Below, piece after piece: positions 24,640-35,754 of a DNA stretch of 64,000 bases. The notes below the pieces were generated by a model. It made no database searches. It worked only from the letters and a program-made list of their open reading frames with translations, and was not told the DNA's origin. The stretch is from Phlebiopsis flavidoalba (taxonomy: Eukaryota > Basidiomycota > Agaricomycetes > Polyporales > Phanerochaetaceae), in contig JAOCPU010000025.1 in NCBI GenBank assembly GCA_035772785.1, forward strand, positions 62,001-126,000. The letters are read 5' to 3'. Both the position numbers and the translations under genes were made by a program. Positions within the stretch are counted from its first letter, which is position 1. Every line of letters begins with the position of its first letter.

Positions 24640-25834
24640 GCAGTTTGATCATTGCGAATCTCTTCTTGAACATACTCTTCATGCTCATCTTCAACCCCGA
24701 CTTCTTCTATATATCCAAGGACGCCTGCGACTCCATCGCAGTCGCCGTAGGGACAAAGGAAGACTGCAGGAACTCCCTCCGGCGCATCTACCGAGTCGAC
24801 GGCGTAGCACACGTTGTGAGCCGTGCGGCCTCGACGGAGCGAGGTCGAGGGGTTCGGGGCGTCGCTTCGACCTGCCGTGGTGTCTCGAGGGCTCATGGTG
24901 GTCAACCGAGGAAGAACTCGACGTCCGGCCGGAATCCTCGCTGAAGCGAAACCCAGTCATGGCTCTCGACACGGCGCGTACCCCCTCTCCAAACAGGCCC
25001 GCATACTACTCCCATCCAACACTCGTCCTCGTCCTCGTCCCGCCAAACGCGCCCCCTCAGCGTCCCTATGCATAGCGCCGACGCCCGCGTACTGTCCCCG
25101 TTCACCTTCTTCGCACCTGCACGTTTCGCCTCCTTCTCCGCAGCCTGGCGAATATGATGCTCCATGGTACCCCCGCCTAGGAGCTGGGCCAAGGCGAGGT
25201 CGGTCGCGAGAGGGACGGGACGGGCGTCTTGGTCCGTACTTCTTTTTCTTCTCCTCCTTCGCTTTCTCTTTGGCCTTGTCCTTAGAAGACGAAGTGGCCG
25301 CGGATGAGGACGAGGAGGAGGGTTTTGAAACAAGCGCGAGATGCCTTTGCGCGAGGGGCTGGCGTGGCCGGCGCGGTAGGCGAGGTAGGGGTAGGGGGAG
25401 CGCAGCCCTCGGGTAAAGTCACAAACACAGAGGTATATCCAGTCTGCAGATCCCCTCTTGAAGTCCGGCTTCGTTGTGGGAGTAACAGATTGGTCACTGC
25501 TACCAGGTGAGTCGGGGATGTACTCCATCGGTGAGGGAAGGGTGCGGGTCCCAAAAGTCCACGACGGCGTTTAACAGAGTGGCGACGTGCCAGACCGCGC
25601 CCTTGTCTCTGCTGGGCGCGCAGGTACAGGCTGCGCGGAGTGTCCCATTAGGCTAGAGGGGAGGCGGGAGCTGGTGACTAACCTGGCTGGACAGTTTTGA
25701 TGCCCAGTTGAGAATATGCTGATTGCCGGCGAGGGAGCGACGGCGTGCGCTGCGCGCCTGAACGGCCGAGTCAGAAGACGGGTATAACTCCTGGTGGGGG
25801 CTGAGAGAGAAAAAGGGTATGCGGGTGTGGCAGA
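24640..25834 (-). pseudogene. Conserved fungal protein of unknown function (LGGGTMEHHI motif), frameshifted
   Basis: I recall this pattern from basidiomycete hypothetical proteins of unknown function. On the minus strand, from a start near 25834 (MSATPAYPFSLS), there is a serine/proline-rich lead with ARRRSLAGNQHILNWASKLS (about 25690-25750). An intron near 25670 is followed by TPTTKPDFKRGSADW (about 25440-25490) and a probable second intron. Then come SRKGISRLFQ (about 25320-25355), a Ser/Lys-rich linker (SSSKDKAKEKAKEEKKKYGP, about 25240-25300), and the best conserved block ALAQLLGGGTMEHHIRQAAE plus KEAKRAGAKKVNG (about 25110-25195). The tail is charged. These blocks fall in different frames, so several single-base indels are present. 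GC content is visibly high. No enzyme or membrane motif is seen. The 3' end is uncertain. Confidence 0.5.
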
Positions 25835-27729
25835 CATGGTCTCGGATCGAGTTTGCATCCTTTTGTCGCGTTATATAGCTACTTTGAGACCACATGTAAG
25901 TACACTCCAATGACACAAGAATGACAACCTTACCAAGGGTCTACGGGAATTTGTGGAACCACGAACAAGGTATATGTGGCGCGTGCCGAGACAAGCTGGA
26001 ACCGTCTCAAAGTCGCGAAGAGGAAAACGGGGTAGGAAACAGCGCTAGACGAAAGATGAGAGGTGCGAAGATACTTTGGAAGTCCAATGTACGGGCCGTG
26101 GCCAAAGGCGGGTGGTCCTAGCACGATCATCCAAATATCAAATCTCGCTTTTGAAGCGTTGAAGCCTGACAATGCGGGGGTAAGGCGCCCATTGCAAGAA
26201 ACAATAAGGGCTGTCAGCCCAAGGCCACTTGCCCGACGATGCGGTGCTGAGTGGTAGACCCGCCCTCATGAATGTGGAAAAGATGGGCGCCCACCATGAT
26301 GAGGACCAAGAGGACCCCGAATGCGAGGGCTAATGACAATAGCCATTCACAATAACGGGCGTTTCAGTGTCAGTAAAGGAGACGACCGTGGGGAGAGATA
26401 ATCGTTATCAGTAAAGCTCCAGGGTGCAATTTGATGTTCAGGGGGTCCTACATGTCGCTCGGCAAAATCCTGCAGAATCGTGTACAAGGGGACTGCCGGT
26501 TTAGGACAGATCCACGTGCGGCGCTACTCCCACTGAACAATAGAAGACACGCTTCGGAGCCAGGATAAAAAGGTCCTGTAAGCCTAGACACGACATCCCT
26601 TAACAATTGGGACTCACTGTGCTAGAATTCCTTCATCACGTCTCTCATCTTTGTTATTCCGAGAGCAGTACGCCACCCAATTGTGTCGGCACACACGGCG
26701 AGCGCTGCCACACCAGGGATGAGAATTGCCCTCACAATAAGGTGGACCTTCGGCCGTCAAGCGTGCAACGAGCTCCACAACGATTCTGTAAGAAGCCTGC
26801 ATGGCTTCCTTTCCGCCAGGAAGATAGTCAGGCGCAGATCTTTCGTCGTCTGGCGGGGCGGAATTTTTTTCTTTAGTTCGTGTTGTGGTGTCAGTGAGCC
26901 CGCTTGGAGTCGAGACATTGATGAGGACCGTGGAAGGAGTTATGCTCACTGTTCGCTTCTTTCGCCAATATCTATCCGAGTATGGTTACTTCTGTTCATG
27001 TTGTGGCTCAAGCCGCAAGGACAGCTTTAGCCATAGGCACGAAGCGCACAAGACTCTGCCGCGCCTCACGAGAGTGACCTAATAAATTATTGAGTGATGC
27101 ACAACAGGAGCATCGACAGAACACAGTACTTCGAGTTCGTTACTTGAAATTTTATCCCAAAGTCGGAGAGTTTGTCTCCTGCTTCCGCTTGAAAGGAGGG
27201 AAGAAGAGTCAAATCGAGTCTACCAGCGGCATACAGGGGCACCGAAAAGGAGGATTATCTCCATGGCACCACATTTCCACTAAGCATGCGCGCATATCAT
27301 AGCCTAATGTTCTGTGAGCTCAAAATCGAAAACACGATGAACATTTGGCTCACACACCGCCGGAACCCGTTGACGTGCAAGAAAGCGATGACGCAATTGA
27401 CGTCGTGACGGCCACCAAGTCTTGATAGTACCAACACCAACCACAAATCAGGTGCAGAGGAATTTTGAATCTTTTCATTGTCCTAAACTATAGCAAGTCT
27501 ACAAAAAAAGCCCGGGGTTGCGGATCAAAACCATCTCACAACGGTGAAAGTGCAGTGGGTACTCACATAAGCGTTGCGAACTGTCGTTTTGATGTAAACA
27601 ACAGCGGGACGGGAGATGCATAGACGTGTACCGTGTAGTACTAATTCAGTACTCATGACTCTTGTGCGCGGAACTCCGTCCCCCTTAGGGGTCACGGCAC
27701 TTCTCCCTCTTTTCTGCGGAGGAAGTGTT
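25835..27729. other. Unassigned; possible minus-strand membrane-protein relic at 26240-26950
   Basis: Minus-strand readings LSLALAFGVLLVLIMVGAHL (about 26280-26340) and LIVRAILIPGVAALAVCADT (about 26685-26745) are helix-like and lie in one orientation about 400 bp apart. They may be parts of one decayed multi-pass protein. No defining motif was found. The remainder shows nothing I recognise. Confidence 0.25.
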
Positions 27730-29330
27730 CTAGGAGGCGCTAGGGATGAACGCTGCTCCAAGTTGCCGAATATAGGATGCTGGATCTGCGACGGCTTTGG
27801 ACGCAGTCCGCTTGTAATGCTTGTGAGGCGTCATCATGAAAGTTGGAGAACCGCAAGGGAGAAAGCACATAAGGTAATGAGCTTCGAGGTGAGATAAAGG
27901 TTGTGACACCTGACGGAGGGGGGTGTGATTCGAGGAAACGGAGTCTGCGGGATACGAGTTTGTGTTTCGCGAGGAACTCGGGAGAGAGGCCGGAGCAAGG
28001 GAAACTGCGTTTTCCATGCAAACTTCGCCAGGGCAATGACGACCGGTAGGATATGCGCCCTGCGGACATTCATGAGCGATATCCACGGGTCCCAGTAATC
28101 TTGGAATACATACCGATACATGTAATAAGAACGATACTAGCTATACCGCCTGCGGAACTGGCACCTGAACAGGCACCATAAAAAAAAAAATCATGACGAT
28201 GATTACAAAAACACTGTCGCGAACACCCGCGTTAGACGAAGATGTTCAAGGATTTCAAACAGCACACGTACGACGTAGGTACGATAGAGCCAACCAGACA
28301 CGGTCACACCACCCCATAGAATACGGATGCTTTTGGTGACGCCGCTACAGAAGGGATGTTGTCACGTAAGAATGCCCGGTTTCGACCTCCAAGTGGTGAG
28401 CCTCCCCCACACGATCACACAACAAGATGATAGACTCACCAATACATGGACACCGATGTATGAAAGTAGTCAAAATATTAGCTGGACTGCTGACCATTAG
28501 CAGCGTTCCGATGACAACATAATTAAGACCTCGATCGACTTGTGTACGTGGTGTTCGCACTGAGCGTCGCATCGTGAAATAGATCTTAAGATAATCGCCA
28601 TTGCGACGAATACTAGAGGTGCCTGATGAGAACCGTACGACAGGTACATGCACAAGCGCGACTCACTCAGAGTTAATACGGAAGTGATCAACGAGACCAG
28701 CAGCATCTTCGGGATACTCGTGCCTACAAATTAAGCCCAAGCTCTCCAAACGAGACTGCGTCCGCCACTACGTACTGTCGAGAGTAGTCAGATCCAAAAA
28801 TTGCAATGAAAAATGCTGGCGACCCGCTCACGTTGATTCTCGCAATGGCCGTTATAGTTGAGCCCAGCTTGCCGGAAATCAGCTCAGCTGAGGTGACGAT
28901 TCGTCGCACAAATAACGCCACATAGATGACCCAATGAGTGGTCGAGAGTTATCAACATGATGCTGATCATTACTGAGCGTGATCATAGCTTGTCGGCTTC
29001 TCCACTCTTGTCTCCTAGATGTTATCTTGGATCATTGTGTGATCTAATCTGACTTCTTCTGTGAAACTCACGCTCCAATAACAATCGTCACCAGCGCCAG
29101 AACAAAGAGCCTGTACACCTGTAGCAGAGCTTTCAGGAACAGCAGAAAATTTTCCAGAGAAAAGACCTAGCTTACGCATACACCAAGCTTTCCAAGACAA
29201 CTTCTAGTACGGCGAAGCTCGTGAGCGAGAGTCCCCTTCGCCCTTCGGTCAACATAACGGCCGTAGCTCGGTCGAGACGCATAGAGCCCAGCCAACAGAA
29301 GGGAAGAAATTTACCCATGATAGTGACGAC
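27730..29330 (-). pseudogene. Seven-helix membrane protein relic (VWRAW family)
   Basis: Minus-strand pieces of the same uncharacterised mushroom seven-helix family appear in order: a helix-like SLFWRW/LVLALVTIVIGA reading (about 29075-29110), TAIARINVSGSPAFFIAIFG (about 28770-28840), the family signature SLVWRAWA (about 28730-28752), PKMLLVSLITSVLTL (about 28670-28710), LNYVVIGTLLMVSSPANILT (about 28460-28530), and SGGIASIVLITCIGMYS (about 28110-28155). Arg-Ala-Trp after a hydrophobic stretch normally marks the helix that follows the extracellular part in this family. Frames differ between pieces, and stops occur. The relics at 30.8-31.6 and 34.1-34.9 kb share orientation and motifs, which suggests local duplication followed by decay. 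The boundaries are approximate. Confidence 0.4.
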
Positions 29331-30844
29331 GAACGGTTATATAAACGTTGCGAGTTGATGAAAAAGCGATGATAGACGACTAGAGACGGGTCAAGCAAGC
29401 TGATTTAATGTTAAGAGTCGAGACTGACATAGGTTCCTGTCATCAGCAACTGCGTGTTTATCAGCAACCAAAGGCAATGTAACAAATTCAAATGGATCTC
29501 TCGACGAAGGTGGTTCTTCATACGAGACTTTACGGCGGGGGCGGTCATTGGTGCTTGATACCCCAGAGCAACTGGACCACGATTAACCGAGAACGTCAAA
29601 CGGGCGGACAAAGCAGTCCATTATCATCGGGATAAAATGAGATGCCTAGACAATGATGAGTTGATGAACGGGGGTATAACATAGCCAACATACTGACAAG
29701 CGATGAACTCGCGCTGGCTCGACGAAGTCGGTCGTAGCGGAAAGTCATACAGAACAGACTTGTGTTCTGACCACGGACACGAAAGTTGGACGCAACGTTT
29801 CTTCTCGACGTTGCGCCTGTAGCAGAAGGCCGAAGTTTGATTGCTGGCTAGTCAAGTATATTCAAGGAAGATGAAGAGTGCACCGCTCGTGTCTGTGATT
29901 GGTATAACAGGGTAGGCGATATTACGTAAGCCTTTGGTTTTAGGGCAGGCCATAGTTCGACTTGAGCGGCGCGCACCGGTTGCCCCTTGAACACACTATC
30001 AATCAGTTATGACTGCTTCCAGCACACTCCTGAATTGCGATCTCTATGGCAGATGGCTCAATCATGGCCTTCCAAGTCTCTCAAGTGTACACTGTACATT
30101 CTGAAGCAGCATGACAGTGTAAGTACTCCACGAGACCCCAGACGGAGAAGTTCCGCATCGTCAAACCTCAAGTGCTAGAAATCCTATTCGAAAAGCGATA
30201 CTGCTTAAGCACCATTAGGCTCGAGTCGAGGTGCTAAGATGCCTGGGATAATTCGCTTCAATTCGGGGAGACTGACAGTGCAATGGGTAGCCGTACCTGT
30301 TACCTTCTTCTCTCTGAGCCGTGTGCGAGTTGAAAGATGCTGCGAGATCGATTGTCCCTCCATGCGAGACATATGATGAACGAGGATTTGACACCTGAGG
30401 AACATTGTCCAGTTTCCGCAATTTGAGCGACTGTGGCGGGGGACTCTGTGCCATCCTGAATATTTGCAAGCGTTTATGACTAATGTGGGATATACACCCT
30501 GCTCGGTAAAACAATTAATACACTGCGACGCAAATTAGTTCAGGTTGGTAACATACGGAAATGTGGATAAGTGCGGCACTTGCTACGTCCCCGATGCTTC
30601 CGATGGAGGACGCGATAGCAGGTTGCAAAGAACTGGAGAAAAGCACTTTCCAGGTTTGGGTAAAGCCAAAGATAAAGCGGGATCAAGACATGCCTTGTGG
30701 CACAAACATACTACTACTGTATGTATGACCAGCCCTACCGCTAGATCACTATCATGAGGCAATATGTTTGTGACCCTTCGTTGACCTGGTATGCGGCATA
30801 TGCTAGATTATGCATAAACCATAGAGTTTTCTAGACGATCGAGA
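29331..30844. other. Unassigned interval
   Basis: Only short frames occur, and I recognise no motif. A C-terminal tail or promoter of the flanking membrane-protein relics may be present but cannot be shown. Confidence 0.3.
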
Positions 30845-31640
30845 GGTTATTCACAACCAAGAGCCCCGAGTCGGTTAAACAGCTCACGAAAGCCCATGTA
30901 GATAGTCACAACTGCACTAGCTAGAACATTAGTAACGGCAGAAAATACGAGCGTGGCAACTTGGGACACATTCAAGGCCCGTAACGCGGGTCCATCTTCC
31001 TGCCCACCGTCCAAAAAAAACATCGACAGCAATTCTAAGCGGAATCGTCGCTTAACTGCGGATCCTGTTTGTGTTATTCTTAAGGCGCAAATACCTCAAA
31101 GACGTAGCAAGTACATTGCTGGAGATTAAACTTACCTGCTGTAATACCCAGTGACATCAATGTAGCCCAAAGTACTCTTGGACAGTCCGGTTCTGCACAC
31201 TATCCAGGCTCTCCAGACAAGTACTCCATCTGCAATAACGTACTAAACCTTTCGATTAGTTTTTGAGTATAAAATGCCAGAAAGTTCTGGGATTACGTTT
31301 ATCTTGGCTATTGCAGTGAAAATATTACCGTAAATGTGCATAGTAGAGTCAACCACTTCTCGTGGTTCGGTAATGCGTCGTATCAGCAAAATTAGATCTG
31401 CCATCCACTCTGAAGTGGAAAAGGCAATCATTGTCCAGATGGTGCCAAAGAGTACTATGCCCATTTTTGTCTTCCGCACTCGACGTCTATAGATCACCGC
31501 ATCGTGAGCAGGGAGTCGAAGTTTGGGCGTAATCGAGCAGCGAGAATTCACGATTGTATTGACGGTTGACGCAATTGCTAGTACGACGAATACTCCTGGA
31601 TAAGCGAATTGAAGCTTCAGTCAGTTGAGGAGCTATTGGG
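30845..31640 (-). pseudogene. Seven-helix membrane protein relic (VWRAW family), best preserved minus-strand copy
   Basis: On the minus strand a probable first helix at about 31560-31600 is followed by VLFGTIWTMIAFSTSEWMAD (about 31400-31460), then LILLIRRITEPREVVDSTMH and IYGNIFTAIAKINVIPE (about 31270-31330). After an indel comes the signature GVLVWRAWIVCRTG (about 31180-31225), followed by an intron-like boundary with GTAAGT-type ends near 31135. Beyond it lie FFLDGGQEDGPALRALNVSQ (about 30960-31020) and the helix VATLVFSAVTNVLASAVVTI (about 30900-30955). The helix FSAVTNVLASAVVT closely fits the known TNxxATxLI helix of this family. The function of the family is not established; receptor-like topology is often assumed. 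The gene is split by a few indels. Confidence 0.5.
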
Positions 31641-32089
31641 GTATGAGCGCTCTCGTAATTTGCTAGTGACACACCATATGCTTGAGTATCAAACGCAAAC
31701 ACTATAGGCCGAAGAGAGTAATTCATCGGTGTCTGATTTGGTTGGCATGAGATGATCGAGGATACGCGAAGGTCGCAGGTTGAGTAGTTGTAGCTGAGGC
31801 GTGTCTCAAACAACACACGACATCGAGCCTGAACCTGTTTATATCTCTTCCATGGTACTATCAACCGACACAGGCTCATGACACACATCCATCGACATTA
31901 CAACCATCTGCCGGCAGTCGCAGAACGTGGATACCGAGGTACTTGTCGATACTACGTCAATTCCTATGTTTTGATAAGTACATGATTTCGAGGCTTGTCC
32001 ATGTGGCCGTTACGCCATTTACACGGCTTGTCCTACCGATGTACATGGACTACATACGGATGACTCGCGCCCCTTATGAAGCATGCATC
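31641..32089. other. Unassigned interval
   Basis: This may include the 5' flank of the membrane-protein relic. I recognise nothing. Confidence 0.3.
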
Positions 32090-33688
32090 TTAACTCTGGA
32101 ATTTGAAGAACCTACACTCCGCGTGCCGCAGAGGTGATGTGCTCCTAGTCCGTAATGAACTGAAGTATGCAATCCTCGGGCATCGCGTTTCGTATGGTAC
32201 CCCGGATAGAATTTGATAGCGACTCCACATCCATCCGATGCACAGCGTGCATTCTCCAATCGAGCGGCAGGGAGAAGAGTCGGCGCCGACAGGTCCACGC
32301 CATCTTGAAACGGTATCATCTTGAGGTGTATCTCTTGGATGCCGCTTGCCGCAATGGCGTCTCCGAGGCAAAGTCCATTCGTAGGCTTGTTTCGCGAATG
32401 GCTGTGGCGCGCAGCCTTCGCACAGAATGTTGTCTAACATTTCCTCGGAGTCGCATGGAGCGATAAAACCGGCAGGCTCCCAGCTACGCACCATTGTAAG
32501 TTCTAGCAGTTGGAGGGTCGGTGGTGCGTCCTTGAGCATGGTGATCATGGCGTCCCACATGCCCTCAGCGCAATCGTTTTTTCTCGAGGTCCAAGTCGGA
32601 ACCATTTTATCCATCGGGCAGAGGGTTATCCCAGTGAACTTCAGTTTCACGAAGCCGAGGGTGCGGATGCTAAGTCCGGGAGTAACATGCCCTGAAAGCG
32701 AGAGAACGAACATCTATGATGGTCTTCTCGATCAACCTGCACGACGGGCCGAATAATTATTAACTTACCTATACCCTGATCCTCGCAAGCTTCCACCCGC
32801 TTCATGCACGTGTAAAAGTCCGTGCAAATTGTCAAACTTCAAGATTCGCCATAGATTCCATCGGAATGAGCGCCGGTACGTTTACATAAGGCGGCTCCCA
32901 AGGCCCGATCGGATACAAATAAACGTTCGCGACTCGAGTTTTGCTGGTGTCGAGGATAGCTTCTTGGGCGGGGCCACAGTACACCACAAATCCAACGCTG
33001 CCGTATATCCGGAGCAGTGCACATATCCAAAAGACCATCAATCTGTAACGGTCGAGAGCGTTGAAGCAAACCGTCGGAAAGGCCCATCGTGTTCATAAAA
33101 TCTTCCAGGGTAAGCCACTTCAGACCGAAGTTGTGAGGGTTTTGGATGTGTAGCAACGAGATGTTGCCCAAGCCAGAGAGCCAGAAGCATATGAGACCCA
33201 ATACTGATAGGTGCGGGAACTGGGTGGAAGATGGCAAAATTATCAAGGATAAGTTTGTTTCGCTAAGAATTGCTGATAGGCCTCGGCGTAATCGTCTTTA
33301 GCGTGAAGATAGAGGCCAGCCAGTGTCAGCTGCTTGAGCTTAGGCAGGCGAGCCAGAACCTGGAGCAAATTCGTGAAGAGGACACTGGGGGTCGCGCCGC
33401 TATAGGTAGGGTCTTGGCCGAGTTCCGATCCGAGCGTGAGGTGGCCCAGGTTTGTTACGTACACGCGCAGAGCTGTCCAACAGTACTTGTAGGTCCGAAT
33501 CGACTTCCTCTGCTTTTTTGAGGTGGAGTTCGTGAAAGAGCGACCTAGCACTCTCGATTGACCAGGACTTGCAGACTAGACCAGTGGCCGCCAGTGTGCG
33601 TTTGTCCTGCATCCCGGCGAGCTCGCGCATGACCTTGGCATGACCATGCCGGCCAGCTCGAGGGGAAAGTCATGACGTCGTTTTTCAT
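32090..33688 (-). pseudogene. F-box protein (mushroom F-box/LRR type), frameshifted
   Basis: On the minus strand, a start at 33688 precedes DFPLELAGMVM and, after an indel, MQDKRTLAATGLVCKSWSIE (about 33560-33610). This is the F-box-like degenerate motif in which L-x-L-V-C-K-S-W is diagnostic in basidiomycetes. Next come SARSLFHELHLKKAEE (about 33510-33560), TNLGHLTLGSELGQDPTYSG and LARLPKLKQLTLAGLYL (about 33300-33350), LSVLGLICFWLSGLGNISLL (about 33145-33205), and LRTLGFVKLKFTGITLC-like text at about 32610-32670. The block PTLQLLELTMVRSW (about 32470-32520) resembles the leucine-rich half. F-box proteins bind SKP1 and bring substrates to SCF ubiquitin ligases. These mushroom versions form a huge family with unknown targets. 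Several one-base shifts are present, and the C-terminus is uncertain. Confidence 0.6.
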
Positions 33689-34149
33689 GGGCGATTGTTG
33701 GCATGGCGTAGCGTGCAATTTGAAACGCGAGAGGAGTCGCTTGATGTTAACGTGGTCGGGGGTCGGGCGTGGTGGTAGATGAATGAGAAGAAGGGTTCGG
33801 AGGTGGCGCTTATTTATCGACCGTGTGGCCAAGGACTAGACGCTCGAAGAGGACGACTCCGCGGAGACGTCTCGTCACATCAGGTTTCCTTGTTTTGAAA
33901 GCTGTATTAAGGATATGACACGGTGCGCCCCCGTACGTTGATTTGCCGGTACGGTCAATATCAAAACATGAAAATGAAAACATGGATGCCTCGACTCAGG
34001 ACTGGGGTCACGCACGTGATGTGAAATCGCAGCGCAGAGATGACCAGACGTATTTGCATGCAGAGGGTTCTCTGCAATCCGCTGGCAGGATATACAGGAG
34101 TGGAAACAAAGACCCAATTGTCAAGGAACTCTTGTTCTGAAGTCTCCTA
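33689..34149. other. Intergenic sequence
   Basis: This is the region 5' of the F-box gene and 3' of the next membrane-protein relic. No motif I can name is visible. Confidence 0.4.
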
Positions 34150-34950
34150 CAATTTCTTCGACAATGTCAGCGATATACGTTCGCTGAACTGTTGCGAAAT
34201 ACGCACACGATCTACAGCAATATTGCTATACATCCTAGAGCGGCTTGGAAACACTTCCTTCGAGTAAGTAGCTGATGTATTTGAGGCCCCTGGATGACAT
34301 CTCAAATTGATGTCGTATTGCCTAAGAACACGAAGATCAACGGAACTTAGATAGTCAGTGTCCGCCGTTGACCACGGTAGACGGGAGGGCGTTTGGCACC
34401 GTAAAAACACCATTTACTCGCGCTGACGGTCGGTACACAATCTTATCTTGTGGACAATCACAGGAAATGAGTGACAACACGGATGTTAGTGTTGGGTGTG
34501 ACCCTTCTGTAAATCCCATCAGCCAAAAACGTCTTGCAAAAGCGATCACGTACAATTTTCCCTGGCGTCGCCGTCCTCAGGCTGGTACAGAAGATAATCT
34601 GCTTTTCACCGCCATCGAGAAAAAGCCCGCAGAAGTTGTGGGAACGAATTCCAAGAGCTGCGACTATGACATAGCCCAGTGCTCTGACAAGAGCCTTTGA
34701 GGAGGCTACAGCCAGGCCGACAGACATCGAGGACCGTACGGTGGCGGCGGTTTGGGGCTCAAGGACGACTGCATGAACGTGCTAGCCTGGGAAATGTTTG
34801 CAGACGTCTGATAGTTAGAGCAATTGCAGGAATCAGTGCACTCGTCGGATCCTAATCTTCTCGCGTTCGACGCTTGTCTTGTGGGATCGTTTCGTTGTGT
34901 AGAGGGTCTTCGTTTGAGGGTACCAGGGTATATAATCCAACTAGACATAC
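34150..34950 (-). pseudogene. Seven-helix membrane protein relic, third minus-strand copy
   Basis: On the minus strand, SKALVRALGYVIVAALGIRS (about 34640-34700) leads into CGLFLDGGEKQ (about 34610-34635), which matches FFLDGGQED of the relic at 30845-31640. Downstream is SRMYSNIAVDRVRISQQFSE (about 34175-34235), which resembles the helix-8/tail region, but its frame differs. The VWRAW signature is not seen, and the 5' half is hard to read. The shared FLDGG loop is the main reason for the assignment. Confidence 0.35.
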
Positions 34951-35018
34951 AGTATATAATAAATACTGTAGCTTGTTAGTAATGGGCCATGAGTATAGGA
35001 GTAAAACGTACTTGTCCG

Positions 35019-35481
35019 TTATTCACCTAAGCCACAGGAGCCAGTCGATGAAGGCCACCACCACCACATAATCTTCAACATGAGCCATACGCCAAGAAAG
35101 CCCACGACGCAGTATCCAATCAGCCGCCATGACTTCACACCCCCGGACGTGAGTCCGAACGCTTGCCCGGCTCGTCGCGCGGACTGTGACAGCGAGTCGC
35201 CAAATGATTGGAATGTGTTGCGCTTTGGAGGGAGCGTTAGTGTAGTACAGCTCAGAACAAGACAAGCACGCACCGTATCATCCAAAGACAGATTTTTGCC
35301 TCTCCGCGTCGTTGTATATATCCGTTGTCACCTGTTCTGAGGTCAACCAATGCGCGCAGTAGATATCAAGGGCACGTACACCTCGCAGCAGCGTGCGTGT
35401 CGCAGTTTTCGAATGGAGGGCGTCGAGTTGCTGATCGTTCTGGGCCTCATACGTATCTTCCATGTTTCTTGAGCTCGACAT
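35019..35481 (-). CDS. BET1: BET1/SFT1-type Qc-SNARE (one apparent 1-base frameshift)
   Basis: Membrane fusion protein of ER-Golgi or intra-Golgi traffic. Exon 1 starts at 35481 with MSSSRNMEDTYEAQNDQQLD and continues ALHSK..TLLRG. An intron of 50 bp (GTGTAC...AACAG) follows. Exon 2 is VTTDIYNDAERQKS then SLDDT, the core of the Qc SNARE motif; one extra base before SLDDT breaks the frame. A second intron of about 51 bp (GTGCGT...CAAAG) precedes exon 3: RNTFQSFGDSLSQSARRAGQ, AFGLTSGGVKSWRLIGY, then a single C-terminal membrane anchor (CVVGFLGVWLMLKIMWWWW) and a TAA at 35019. Length and layout fit fungal BET1-like proteins, which are tail-anchored. Because the splice sites and all motifs are sound, the one-base shift looks like a sequencing error. 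I cannot separate BET1 from its paralogue SFT1 with certainty. It shares a 273 bp divergent upstream region with the YTP1-like gene. Confidence 0.85.
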
Positions 35482-35754
35482 CTTACGTGAAATAGGCCGC
35501 GTGCGTGTATTCGGAATGAGCTCGAGGATGGGCGGTTGCAGAGCAAGGGTTTGACGCTCACCGGCCGAAGGAGCATCCACTGACGAGTACCGTCTGACAC
35601 ACCTCTGTCTCTTCCTACCATCATCACGAATCCGCCCGTGTGCTCACGGTGGCGTAGTCCTCTGTGCTCGTCGAGCTTTGTAGCAGCTTTGCTCCTTGAC
35701 TCGAGAACAAAGTCAAATCGTTTCACCTTGAGGACCTTGCACCCGCAGCCCAGC
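35482..35754. promoter_or_regulatory. Divergent upstream region of the SNARE and YTP1-like genes
   Basis: The start codons face away from each other across 273 bp, so both promoters must lie in or overlap this segment. I see no clear TATA box. This is inferred from gene positions only. Confidence 0.5.
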
